DNA from: Lepidurus packardi
Lineage: Eukaryota; Arthropoda; Branchiopoda; Notostraca; Triopsidae
Direction: 5' to 3'
Assembly: GCA_023053545.1 (NCBI GenBank)
Contig: JAKZAN010000001.1
Location: forward strand, 12,478,024 to 12,542,023
Length of the DNA: 64,000 nt
Shown here: positions 1-10,904 of the stretch, piece by piece
Position numbering within the stretch: position 1 is the first letter of the stretch
Layout of the letters: every line of letters begins with the position of its first letter
Notes under the pieces: generated by a model
Told to the model about the DNA's origin: nothing
Database searches by the model: none
The model's input: only the letters and a program-made list of their open reading frames with translations
Position numbers and translations under genes: made by a program

Positions 1-1063
1 TCATATGATGCATAAGTAATGATCTAGAGCATCGTGTCGTACTACAAAAACCAAGAAAGCCATCTTACGAATCAATTGACCACGGAGTTCGGAGTGTGTC
101 AAGAAGGAAAACCAGACTATCGCTCGTGTCGTAAGTCATGGTGGAGTTAGACATGCACCAATTTTTTTCTCCTTAGTTATGTTGGGTGGAAGGAATTTAA
201 AAGACAGCGGTATATGTAGTTGAGACTAAAGAGATTCCGGATAGGATTTAATGGTTTAAACTATTCAGACTTACCTTCTTGGTACCATTTTGGGATGAGG
301 GATACACGGTTAGATTCAATTTTTGTAAGAACGATAAAATAAAAATTGGCTGCACACAAATAACTGCTTTGTCACTGTGGATTGAAGATCACAGCACTAG
401 GATCTGATAACTTGCAGCTGCGAGTAGTTGTTCGTTGTAGCTTTGGCGACCAAGTGAGACTATCTTGGACTGGGTTTGGTCACATATAAGGAGAAATGAG
501 ATCTCCGACCCATGCGAGAGAGGATCTACTTGGAGAAATTGGGATACGCCCAATACTTTTTGCTTAACTCATATGCGGTTTTTCCTTGTTAATGAATGGT
601 TAAAATGTTTGGATGGACTGTGGTCGCCTTTCAATTCAGAACTAATGGTGGGTAATGAAGCCCAACCGCACAAGTTGAAAGAGGCATTCAGCATACTCGT
701 GCATTCTCTCTTTTGTCAGTGATCGGACAATCGGTACAAGAGTAATGCACATGTATATCAGGACTTAAATATGCATGTACAGCCTTTCATTTCCAAATGT
801 ATGTTAAGCTACCAAAAACCGAGCAAAATTGCAATCCGTGATTTCGAAAATGGCTTATGCATTTCCTCGTGCCAAAACCTAAGCATGAACTCCCATCTAT
901 GAAGCTCCCAAGAACTAGACATTTCGTTAAGTTTCACTTCAGCTCATTTGTTTGTAAACATTTTTTTCCTACGTGTACTTTGTCGTTGATGTGACGACCA
1001 ACTCGTAAGTGTCTGTTAAAAAATTATTTAGTTCTAATCAAATGGCATTTGTTATGTTAGATC
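1..1063. other. Upstream non-coding stretch before golgin-84
   Basis: No supported gene. The only open frame, 465-722 (+, 85 codons), matches nothing I recognise and has no clear splice or domain signal. The last few hundred bases must hold the golgin-84 promoter and 5' UTR. I see no clear TATA box. Confidence 0.5.
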
Positions 1064-3445
1064 ATGTCTTGGCTTGCAGACCTTGCGGGCAAAGCTGAAG
1101 ACTTTTTGGTGAAAATTGATCATAATACAGCGCAAGCGTTAAACAAAGATTCGCCAACTCCCGGTCATTCACGAAGAGGTTCTACAGCTTCCGTTTCATC
1201 AGACTATCGTACTGTGAAGCATCCAGTAGCTGCAGTGATTAAAGACGATGTGTAAATAAAACGCTGAACTTTTTAATTCTCCATATGTACCCTACTTTAA
1301 CGTTTAAATTTACTAATTCGTGTGCCCAAACAGAGCTTCACCACTGCAGTCCGTTCGGTCGCCTGCAAAACGAGAAAAGAAGCTTCTCAAGGGTAAAGAT
1401 CAGGATGAGGAATTACTGGCCATGTTAAACACCCAAGATTCGCCTCTTCCTGAACCTTCAAACTCGTCTCATACCAGAGCTGCTTCTCTCGGAGCAGTCT
1501 CTTTTATTGAAAGTGATGCTCCTCCTACTAATGGTAATCGCCGTTAAACTCCCTTCTTTTCGTACCTTGTTATAATTTTGTGTACCTTATTTAGGGAATT
1601 TTACCAAAAGCACGAAACCCAACTCAACACATTCCGACTTGTCTCTGCCCGAAGAGAACGCTTTACTTCGCAAGGAAATACATTCGTTGAGTCAAGAAGT
1701 ACGCCAGGCGTTGCAAAGAGCTAAATCCGCGGAACTAGGTAACTTAATCGTTAATAAATCCGGAAAGCCTGGAACTTGATGTCAGGTTTTTTGTGTAGAA
1801 ACTTCGCGTTTGCAGAGCCAAGTTAAAAGTCAGTCGTCGCTAGTTACCAAGTTGGAAGGAGAACAGTCTGTTCTTCGGAGAGAGAATGTTCGTTTGGCCG
1901 ATGAATTGCTTCATAAGGATTCCCATCAAAGCGCTCTGGAAACCAAACTGGCCGCCGTCCAAATCGACTTGACTCGGTGTCGTGAAGAAGAGCAAACAGA
2001 CGCTGAAAAGTTGCAGTCTTTGAATGCCGAGTTGACAAACAGCGCGAAGCAGCTAGAAGAAGAGAAACTTCATTTCCAAACCTCGTTAAGCCAAGCTCAA
2101 TCAAAGATCCTCCAGCTGGAACAGTCCAACGACTCGTTATCAGCCGATTCCAAGAGCGCTCGTCAGCAGTTGCAGGAGAACTCGCGCCTGCTAGCTCAAC
2201 ATTCAGCTTCGTTAGGAACGGCACGCGAGGAATTGACTGCCACTCAAACGGCTTTTAACGACTATAAATTGCGAGCCCAGCGTATCCTTATGGACAAGGA
2301 CAAGCTCATAAGCGAAATTAAAGAGGGAGCTGGACTCCAGAGTCACGTTTTAACCGAAGCGGAAGTGGAGCATTTGCGGCAAGAACGAGATCTTCTGCGC
2401 GAAGAAGGGGCTCAAACTGTATCCCATTTAAACGCATTGCGACAAGAAATGCTTGCTATGGAACAGCGTTACGAAACGGAGATCCGCAATTTACGCGAAT
2501 CTCAAACTGCAGTCGAAGCTGAGCTACAGCACGAAAAGCGTCAGCGAACAGCCATTGAAGAAGAAACGCGTTCAGCGCAAGAAGAACTACGCTATTTACG
2601 GCAAGATAGTGCCCAACAACGAGCCCAAGCGTCGACACGCCTACGTGAATCCGAAACTGAAGTTTTACGACTGCGTAGTCAGTTGGCTGCTAAACGTCAT
2701 AGCAATGCGACTGAACAAGAACTGGAACGACGCTTGCACAGTACTACCGAAACCTTGCTCAGCAAGCAAGCCGCTTTGGAAGCCGCACATGCTGAGCGTT
2801 CTTCTCTGACTGTGCAATTGGAGCGCAAAGAACGCGAATTGCGCGAGTCATACGCTGCACAGCATCGAATTACCATGAATATTACAGATGATGGTAAGAT
2901 AAATATAATATAATTCTAATAATTATGTAATTAATTAATTCGCTCATTCTAATATTTAACTAATTATTATTTAAATAATAACTAATATTATTTAAATATT
3001 TATTCATTCTAATAATTACATAATTATTATAATATAATTATATAATATAATTTGACGGTCCCTGGTAAATATAAGGTAAAATATAATATAATTATAATTC
3101 CCCTAATATATTTCTTTAGTACAATTGGTTTGTTAACTTTTAATGATTTAGCTAAAGCGTCGACTGGTATAACCAACACTGGGATGGAAAATGGAATCAA
3201 AAGACGGGTAAGACGCGCGTATGGTACCATCGACGCTTTAAATATTAGGTTGGGCGCGGCCTTAAGACGGTATCCTATTGCAAGAGTAGGAGTGCTCATT
3301 TACATGGTAGCTTATATAAATACTAACGCCCTTTCTTTTTTAATTAATCCTCCGTTCCGTTCGTTAGGTGCTGTTGCATGTCTGGGTGGGGATTGTTTTG
3401 GTGACATACTCTCCGGAAACCCATGGCCCAAATCACCAGAAATGA
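1064..3445 (+). CDS. GOLGA5: Golgin-84 (GOLGA5) homologue, coiled-coil Golgi tether
   Basis: Golgin-84 is a Golgi membrane-anchored coiled-coil tether for intra-Golgi vesicles that binds Rab GTPases. I join six exons whose phases all agree: 1064-1251, 1334-1533, 1595-1738, 1799-2893, 3152-3306 and 3368-3445, giving 619 residues (human 731). The N-terminus MSWLADLAGKAEDFLVKID matches the family start. The middle exon is an almost pure Glu/Gln/Arg/Leu heptad coiled coil. The C-terminus has the conserved block IKRRVRRAYGTIDALNIRLG, then RRYPIARVGVLIYM, then a tail-anchor membrane segment split by the last 61-nt intron (LLHVWVGIVLVTY). The open frame reading straight on to 3540 is intron read-through; the true stop is TGA at 3443-3445. 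The 258-nt intron before exon 5 is very AT-rich. Identification is firm; exon 5 start is fixed by phase. Confidence 0.93.
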
Positions 3446-3702
3446 CGTTAACAAAAAATATAAAAAAAAATATGAATGATTACACGGGTTTTATCCAAGG
3501 TCTTGTTTGTGTGACGGGTTGTACTCTTGGGAAACGCTAGGTGTAACTTTGAAGAAAATTATTGTTTATATATAAGCACCACATTTTTCCTTTTATAAAA
3601 TTCTAAAATGTATTTCTTCACTCCACAACCCAAAAATAAGATATTTTTTTCGACGCAGTTTGAGGGTGAGAGAGGAATGAGGCAACAAATGAATAAAAAA
3701 GC

Positions 3703-4909
3703 TTATTCGGTTAATTGAAGCGAGTCTTCTGGTAATCCATTTTGAATCAATGATTCCGACTCGACTTTCGAGACGAAGTTTGAATCCAATGCTCGTAGCT
3801 GCTCCAAGAAATTCCCGCGCTCAGCTTCGCTCCATGCATCGAACCATTCGTGAAAGAGTTTAATCTGTCACAATTAAGTAAACATGAGTTAATTGAGGTA
3901 AAAATGAGCTAATTTCTATTTCAGTATTAGTTATTGGTTTTACTTGACAGTGGAAAAGCGACGGCCGCGGGTTGGGATGGAGTGAAGCTACTTTGCCGAC
4001 AAACTTGTGTAAGAGGACATCTTGGAAATCTCCTTTTTGCATTTCACTCCATGATGAGAACCACTGCAGCAAGTAGTTTTGTTGTTGAGACGTTCCAACA
4101 ATGGGACCCATTTTGAGTTTTGGGATGATTCTGGTTTTCCCAGTTTACATCTGATCTGCAGCGACTTACAAAGTGCCCCACGATCGTTTGGCAACTTCGT
4201 TTCTGAACTGCTCCGTCCACACTGGATTCAGCACCGTCAATTTGCTCAAGAATTTATCTTTTAGCGAAGAATCCCAGGTTTGGAACCACGCAGAAAACAA
4301 CCGCAATTGACACCGAAATAAAGAATGGCTGCTACCAGCAGCTTCCAAACTAAGTTGATCCAAGCTCTGTGAAAAAGAAAATGAATATAACAGCAACCGA
4401 CCTTGAAAACCGACTGAAATTGAAAAGCTTCCTACAACTCAGATGACGGATAGGGAAACGGGGCTCTCATTTGGGGATTGGATTGGGAATCCCGTTAAAG
4501 AAAGCCTACGGCATAGATTGGCTCTTTACTTTACCTGGGAGAGCGAAACGGATACCATATTCAAGGGGAGGGAAAGGGAAGGAACGTGGTGAAAATTGTA
4601 ATTCGAACCGGAGAAACGAATAAAGAACGGTCGAGAAAAGTAAAGAATGCTGGAATTGGAAACGAGAAAAATAAGGTAAAAGACGTCACGCGTGAAGGCA
4701 ATAGATAATGACAGATAACGGGACTGCGGTATAGAGTTTAACACCTGCTATATTGGTTATACCTGTAGAAGATTATCCACGTGAGATGGTAAGGTAAGTT
4801 GCAGCAAGCGGTGGAGAAATTCTTGCTGTTGATCACTATCCCAGCACCCAAACCAGTGTAATGAAGAACGAACTTGCTGCTCGAGTATTAGCTGCTCAGC
4901 GCTGGCCAT
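3703..4909 (-). CDS. C14orf119: C14orf119-like protein with an internally duplicated domain
   Basis: The function of this family is not known. Four exons on the minus strand join in phase: 4909-4763, 4366-4170, 4130-3944 and 3864-3703, for 230 residues, against about 140 in human C14orf119. The first half follows the human protein: LHWFGCWDSDQQQEFL, then SLDQLSLEAAGSSHSLFRCQ, then LFSAWFQTWDSSLKDKFL. The second half repeats the plan: LLQWFSSWSEMQKGDFQ, then RPSLFHCQ, then LFHEWFDAWSEAERGNFL. So the WF-x2-W helix motif occurs four times. The join between the halves needs an unusually short 39-nt intron (4169-4131). Two tandem genes are the alternative, but the first half shows no stop before a strong GTAAGT donor. 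I chose the start MASAEQLI at 4909; an in-frame Met at 4999 would add 30 residues. It is head to head with the next gene, with 107 bp between start codons. Confidence 0.75.
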
Positions 4910-5016
4910 GAATTCACTGCTCCTTTCTATGAGAACGGGATGATTTGAACTTGGCGCCCAACTCGGGATTTTATATAAACAAAACGCAAGACGTAACATC
5001 CCGTTAACACCATACC
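4910..5016. promoter_or_regulatory. Compact divergent promoter interval
   Basis: Only 107 bases separate the start codons of the C14orf119-like gene (minus) and the small acidic gene (plus). Both must be driven from this interval or from within each other's 5' ends. I see TATATAAA-like sequence near 4972-4978 but no defined element. Confidence 0.45.
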
Positions 5017-5485
5017 ATGGAGAACTTGAAATTTACCTTTGTTGACAACAATGGAAGCGTTACGAAGGAATTCAGGTATCCTGTTGAACCAAACACGCCA
5101 CTGGAACTTATAGCAGCAATCTCAAATGCGCAGATAGAAACAAACGCTTATTTAACTGACTGTATTGCTGAAGCTAACGCCGCAACGCTCAGCACGGACC
5201 AAGGTCAGGAACCCCAAGGTAAATGTTCTAGATATTACCTACATTTACTTGTTTTCTTGTGACAAAAAACTTTTGATCACCCAGCATTGTCAAAACTTGT
5301 TGTTATGAGAAATGCATAATAAAAGGCAATTGAAGATTTAAATTTTTGTATATTATATTTTAGACATGGACACCGTTGAATTGGAAGAAGATTTAGAAGA
5401 AGAGGAAGAAGATACATTAATTATTTTTAACGCTAATGGGAATTCAGCATGTAAAATCCCCAAGCTGTCACAAGGAGAAAAATAA
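5017..5485 (+). CDS. Small acidic protein, possible GON7-type KEOPS subunit
   Basis: Two exons (5017-5218 and 5364-5485) join in phase to give 107 residues. The N-terminal half begins MENLKFTFVDNNGS and has a mixed helix/strand character (PNTPLELIAAISNAQIETNA). The second exon is strongly acidic (a run of Glu and Asp), followed by a short basic end, KIPKLSQGEK. Human GON7, the small disordered subunit of the KEOPS tRNA t6A complex, has the same size, order of regions and acidic tail, so GON7 is my best guess. The similarity is weak and low-complexity, so I leave the symbol empty. An AATAAA poly(A) signal overlaps the stop, with further copies near 5497 and 5514. Confidence 0.6.
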
Positions 5486-5757
5486 AGCAAATTGTAAAAT
5501 AAAGCAACCTCATAAATAAATTGTTCAGAATGAAATCAAAATTTCTGTAAAATTCAGCAGCTTTTATTTAAGGCTAATTACAAATGGATGAAAAAAAAAT
5601 TAGCATGGCCATTGAAAATTGAAATTGGTTCGCGGTTCTGGACGGAACCTCGCTTCCCAATCGACAGGTTCCCATTTCGTTCTATTTGCGTGGATTGGAG
5701 AGCAGAAAAATAGTAAATTTTTAAAATTTTAATTCTGTGTTACTAAGCAATCCAGCC

Positions 5758-6617
5758 ATGTCTCGATTTCAAGAGATGAGGTCTACTGTCGCCGAAATGC
5801 TTCAAGGCATTGAAAGGTATGGAACCATAAATCGGCATGTCACTAAACATATTGTCGTCATGGAATCATCATGTGCTGGTTTTTTCTTAGGTACAATCCT
5901 GATAACCTCGCCACGTTAGAAGAATATATTTCTGTTCAAGCCAAAGAAAATGCATATGATTTGGAAGCTAATCTCAGCGTTCTTCGTCTCTACCAATTCA
6001 CCCCTACGCTGTACCAATCACCCATCGTGGTGAAGATCTTGTTGAAGTCCCTCACGAACCTGCCTCATACGGACTTTGTCCTCTGCAAGTGTTTGATGAC
6101 ACAAGAGAAGGTACCCAGTAATTTATATTAAAAAAAAATGAATATGCCTCAATATCTCTTCATTATCTAGTTGGAAGATCAAGCCATCAAGCACATCATG
6201 TACATGGCGGAACTCTTGGAAACCTGCAAATTTTCCATGTTCTGGAAAGAGCTGAGCCAGTGCAAGGATTTGATTGAAGGGGTGACTGGCTTCGAAGACT
6301 CCATTCGCAAATTCATTTCCCACGTTCTAAACGCCACATATCAACACATAGAACTACCCGTTTTACGGGACTTGCTGGGCAGCGTGAACGGTAAACGCTT
6401 ACTTTTTATGTCTATAATGTTGTCTAACATCATATGCTTTTTTTCCTGGTGTTTCCCAGACGCTGTGTTGAAGCAATGGATCATTCGAAATGGATGGAAA
6501 GATTTAGGTGACGGTCGTGTCTTTATTACCAACCAAGAAGATTTGGTGAAAACCAAAAACATTACCGAAAAGATCGAGTTCGATAGCGTGGCGGGAATCA
6601 TGGCCCACTGTATTTAA
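5758..6617 (+). CDS. EIF3K: Translation initiation factor eIF3 subunit K
   Basis: eIF3k is a small non-core subunit of the eIF3 complex, which loads mRNA and Met-tRNA onto the 40S ribosome. Four exons (5758-5816, 5891-6110, 6171-6390, 6460-6617) join in phase to 218 residues, the same length as the human protein. Diagnostic stretches include [57 protein letters not shown] and the C-terminal [18 protein letters not shown]. The start [15 protein letters not shown] aligns with the family N-terminus; an upstream in-frame Met at 5737 is less likely. The gene lies tail to tail with the acylphosphatase, with about 200 bases between stops. Very secure. Confidence 0.96.
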
Positions 6618-6824
6618 AGCCGTCTAACGGTACATTTTTCAACAATTCTGTGGTGTCCTGGACGTATACTTGCCTCTACATGACGGACAAGAAAACGCCA
6701 GTTGGCAAGAAGGACAAGGGAAGACCGATAAAATACAAAGACACTTGAATTAACCCAGACAAAATAGCGTCAATGCCTTAATCAACCAAATCGTCCAATC
6801 CCGAGTAGCTGCTTCATTTATTTT
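6618..6824. other. Convergent 3' region with an unexplained open frame
   Basis: This holds the 3' UTRs of eIF3k (+) and acylphosphatase (-). On the plus strand about 6629-6748 stays open for some 40 codons and ends TDKKTPVGKKDKGRPIKYKD before a stop. It has no start codon nearby beyond an internal Met and no recognised homologue, so it is not called as a gene. Confidence 0.3.
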
Positions 6825-7536
6825 TCAGAATCTGAGAGAGAAGTTTCTGAATTCGGTTCGGGACATGGACTCCCAATTACGGAATTCAACGCGCTCAATT
6901 TTGCAGCCTGGGCTGCCTGTTCTCGTCAACCATTGCACCCTGACGGAAAAACAAGTAAAATATTACGTTTACTTGCATTTTTTTACTATTTTTTTTCTGC
7001 TGTGGCAGTGTGCCCAAGCCAAGAAGCAAATCAGGTGTCTTGGCTTGACGGTTACTGTTGTGGCCAAGTTAGCAACACGTATAGTACTTACACTTCATCC
7101 ATGTTCTGCTTGTCGCCTTGAATTTTGCCTACAATTGTTCCGTTTTTGGTATTCTTTACCCAACCTCCCATGGCAAGTTTGTCGGCGAGTTCTTTGCAGT
7201 ATTTAGTAAAGTAGACACCTATAGCGTAACGCAAAATGAAAAAAGGAGCGCGTTAGTTAACAAGTTGACTTGTAGGCATTGGCTTTGCTTCCCAAAATAG
7301 CCACACGGAAGCGAATAACTTTTTCGCCAACAACTTGCTTGTGATCATGTAGTACGCAGATGCGGCAATTTTAATGGGTCTGAACCGGATTTAAGGATTA
7401 ATTTGCAATTGAAGCTTGTGACTTCTGATTTGATTAAATAAAATACTATTTAGGCAAACTCGATATTACCTTGTACATGACCGTATACTTCGAATTCCAC
7501 GGATACGATAGTAGTTTCGTTGCCTTCTTGACCCAT
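6825..7536 (-). CDS. ACYP2: Acylphosphatase
   Basis: Acylphosphatase is a small cytosolic enzyme that hydrolyses the carboxyl-phosphate bond of acylphosphates. Three minus-strand exons (7536-7470, 7218-7092, 6939-6825) join in phase to 102 residues, close to the usual 98. The fold signature is clear: SVEFEVYGHVQGVYFTKY (the phosphate-binding loop region; most enzymes have FR where this has FT), GGWVKNTKNGTIVGKIQG with the catalytic Asn, then WLTRTGSPGCKIERVEF and the terminal FSLRF. The usual loop Arg after GVxF appears as Thr here, so a catalytic role should be checked. The symbol marks the family; ACYP1 versus ACYP2 cannot be decided for an invertebrate. Longer plus-strand frames over the same bases are shadows. 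Confidence 0.88.
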
Positions 7537-7800
7537 ATTTGTTTACAGTAGGACAGAAAATTCACAGAGTAAAACGATTTTAAAGTCTAGTCAAATTCGG
7601 TGACTGTTTATTGCCTGGATCTTCTTCACTAAAAACAATCCGCTTGCTCCAAAGCTTCTCTTTGACTTGGAAGGCGAGAACGCGGACATCCAAGCCATCC
7701 TTATGCTAAACATAGTCTCTGACATTGGCCGTCCTCCAAAGGAGCCTATAACGATACGGGGCTTACAAAGCCGTGGCCGGTTTTCCCCATAGACAACACT
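7537..7800. other. Spacer and 3' region of mitochondrial IF-2
   Basis: No gene called. On the plus strand about 7606-7791 is open for roughly 60 codons without a good start (it contains LAPKLLFDLEGEN and GRPPKEPITIRG) and ends at a stop. I recognise no family. It may be chance or an eroded exon. Confidence 0.3.
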
Positions 7801-10539
7801 TTAGAAACCCGGATCCCAGTCTACCTCTCTGGCGACTTGCTTCAATTCAAAACATTGAAGTACATCGCCGGGTTGGTAGCGTAGTGAGTCTTCTAATCGC
7901 AGGCCGCATTCCACATCTTTCTTAATACTGTCCACTTCGGCTTTCAAATGCCGTAAGGAAGCTGCTTTGCCTGTATGGAGCACCTCTTCACCCCGGATGA
8001 CCCGAAATAGTGCGTCTTTTTTTAAGACGCCTTTGGTGCAGCGACAACCTGCCACGGGAAGCTTGGATTTGCCTTCTGTGACCACAAACTCCTGCAAAAC
8101 ATGCGCTTCGCCCAGAATTTGTTCCACGTTGCGTAGCGGCAATCGTTTGGAGATCTCGCTTTTCACGTCATCAATAAGCCGATAAATAATATTATGTTGC
8201 CTAATAAGCACGCCGTTTTTCTGGGCTAATCTCGACACATCGGGCGGTACTTGCACGTTAAAACCGTACACGATTCCTAAGAAAAAGTTTTCTTATTAAT
8301 TTTTATCTTATTTATTGAAGTGCTAATAAAGGAAATTGAGGAATACCTTCGAAGGGTTCAGCCAGTTTAATGTCGTTTTCAGTCACGTTGCCCACACCGT
8401 ATGCTAGCATGTCCATGTGGCAATCATCTGAATGATAGGTATCGAAAACATCCAAGATCGCTTCCACGGAGCCATCGACGTCTCCTTTGAGAATAAAGGA
8501 GAATCTGGGCGGGGCGTTGGGGTCGTCCATGATTTCTTTCTTCCGGGGACCTTGGCGTCGGAGACGCATTCGACCGATACGTCTTTTCTCTTCCAGTAGA
8601 GTTTTGTAATCTTTCAAGTGCTGATCCACCTTGATCTGAATGGCCTGAGCATCACCCTCGGCTTTCTCGGTTTGCTTGTTATGTTGCCTCCATGCTATTA
8701 CTTCTCGTGCACGTTTCTATGTAAAAAAAATCCAATTAATAAAATTGTAGAGAGATTCAGGAAGTTTATAAGAGCATGTGAAAGGTGTACGGACTTCGTT
8801 TTGTACTTCTATTATCACATCCCCAGCATTGGGTAATTCTCGCCAGCCGAGAACTTCCACAGGCGTGGATGGCAGCGCTTCTTGCAACGTACGGCCCCGA
8901 TCGTCCACTAAAGCTCGCACTTTGGCCCAACCCAAACCTGCTACCAGATAGCAGCCTCTTCGGAGCGTTCCTCTTTGCACTAACGCAGTAGCCAATTTCC
9001 TACCGCGAATAATAACAAGCACAACGTTTTATCGCGTAAAGAGAAAATTGTCTGTTTTTAATTATGTTTTCTATTATTCTTACCCTCGCGCTGAATGGAC
9101 GCTGGAATCAATGACCACGCCTTCAAAGGCTCCAACGGTGTCTGCTTTCAAACCCAGTAATTCAGCCTGTAAGATGAGCGATTCCACTAAGTCGCGTAGT
9201 CCCGTGCCTTTAAGGGCGGAAACAGGTACGGCTTGTACGTCTCCACCAAATTCTTCAAGCTGCAGACCCTGGGATAATAGCATTTTCTTGGTACGATCCT
9301 AGAAAACAAAAATAATTGTCAATTTCTGTCTTCACGTGATATTTTTTTTTTTTTTTTTACTATATCTGCATCTTGTTTATCAATTTTGTTTATGGCCACA
9401 ATAATGGGAACTATAGAAAAGAAGGAGAAGAATAGAATAGAAAAACTTTAGAAAAGACGTTTTTTGAAGTTTTTTGGTGCAATAGGCTTACCATTGGCAT
9501 CACGGGCGTGTTGAATGGATTCAACGGTTTGCTGCATGACTCCATCGTCGGCAGCTACGACTAGAACAACCAGATCGGTAACGTGAGCACCTCTTGATCT
9601 CATGGCACTAAAGGCGGCATGTCCAGGTGTGTCTAGGAAGGTAACCGGGCCTCCCACTCCGTCTAGTCTGACCGAAAAGGCCCCTACATGTTGCGTTATA
9701 CCCCCAAATTCAGCGTCCACAACGTGTGTATGGCGTAAGGCATCCAATAGCGTCGTTTTCCCGTGATCTACGTGTCCCATGACTGTCACGACGGGTGGGC
9801 GGGGCTTGAGCAACTCGGGAGGGGCTGGAGGCCTGTAAAGGGAAGCGAGTTATAACTTAGATGGTAGGAAAAGATGAGCTTTGAGGTTTACCTGTGGACT
9901 GCATCCTTGATTTGTGGATGATGGGAGTGTTTTTCAGGGGCAGCGACGAATGTGGAGCGTTGCCCGCATTTTTTTACTATTTCTTGCAGGACTTTCATGT
10001 TGTCGATTGCTTTGCGAGGTTCGTCGTAGTAAGAAGAGTTATCCACATAAATCATGGCTTCGAAAACATCATCTTAAAAAAAAAAACGGGTGAAAGCTAG
10101 AACTTTGACAATGAAACAGTAATGGTACCTATATCTTTGTCGAGAGCTTCAGCTAACTCTTGGACTGTCATGTTCTTCCATATATTAATAATCTGGTCAG
10201 ACTTCTTTTTTAAAGCTTTGGGGGAGTACTCGATCGCTTTATGTTTCTAGACATTGTTTATAGCGGATAATTATATTAACAACGATTTAGAAAGAATATA
10301 TTACTCTTTCTTCTGCAGTTTTCCTCCTTTTCCAAGAAACGCCGGATGTACTGAATTGTTGCGCTGCATCGATTTCGCATAGTGAACAAGGCCTTTGATG
10401 GAACTGTAACTGGCGCTCAGTTTGGAACTGTAGCCGGGAGCGTAGAGTTCTTCGGAAGGGCACATTACTATCACCGGTAATTATGCACGTGAGGCCAATT
10501 GTTCTCGATGAAACGCCATTGTACGGTGTTTTCCATAAC
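7801..10539 (-). CDS. MTIF2: Mitochondrial translation initiation factor IF-2 (5' end incomplete)
   Basis: IF-2mt is the GTPase that brings formyl-Met-tRNA to the mitochondrial ribosome. Nine minus-strand exons join in phase: 10539-10305, 10246-10129, 10072-9892, 9832-9492, 9410-9361, 9298-9084, 8999-8795, 8716-8347 and 8276-7801, about 730 residues (human 727). G-domain motifs are intact: GHVDHGKTT (G1), GGITQHVGA (G2), DTPGH (G3) and NKID (G4). Next come [14 protein letters not shown] (domain II), an Arg/Lys-rich linker, [16 protein letters not shown] (domain III) and the C-terminal fMet-tRNA-binding domain ending DWDPGF. The first exon listed encodes an Arg/Ser/Thr-rich mitochondrial-like leader but has no in-frame ATG. 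A start at 10646 (MSTNNNARNFALVYIP) ends in the wrong phase for it, so the first coding exon is unresolved. Divergent from virilizer. Confidence 0.92.
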
Positions 10540-10546
10540 CTTTAAC

Positions 10547-10904
10547 TCATAGAGTAAGAAATTAACAAATCATTTTACCTCAATGAAATTAATACGAACC
10601 GGAATATAGACGAGCGCAAAGTTGCGTGCATTATTATTTGTGCTCATACTGTCCGTAGCTCGCTAGATGGCGAAAATAGCCAGCTTTTAGCGTCTTCTAT
10701 AGGTGTATTCTTTAACTACGTCTTTAACCCCTCTATGTTGTTTTTCGTGGAGTAAGCCGGTGAGCGGACTTACCGTTGTTCATTTATTACGTCTCTAAAA
10801 ATCCGCTAGTTTTTTGCTTCTTTCAACGCAAAACGTTACATGCTAACCGAAAAAAATTACATTTGTAATTCTGCATCTTCTTTGGAAGGCCGTACTTATA
10901 GAAA
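10547..10904. promoter_or_regulatory. Divergent promoter region, MTIF2 / virilizer
   Basis: This stretch separates the 5' end of mitochondrial IF-2 (minus) from the virilizer start codon at 10905. It should contain both promoters and the undefined first exon of MTIF2. No TATA box or named motif is certain. Confidence 0.4.

Noticed and set aside
1844..2224. Minus-strand frame of 126 codons
   Set aside because: It is antisense to the golgin-84 coiled-coil exon, with no independent support.
3307..3540. Extension of golgin-84 to a stop at 3540
   Set aside because: It is intron read-through. Splicing 3306 to 3368 restores the conserved LLHVWVGIVLVTY tail and stops at 3445.
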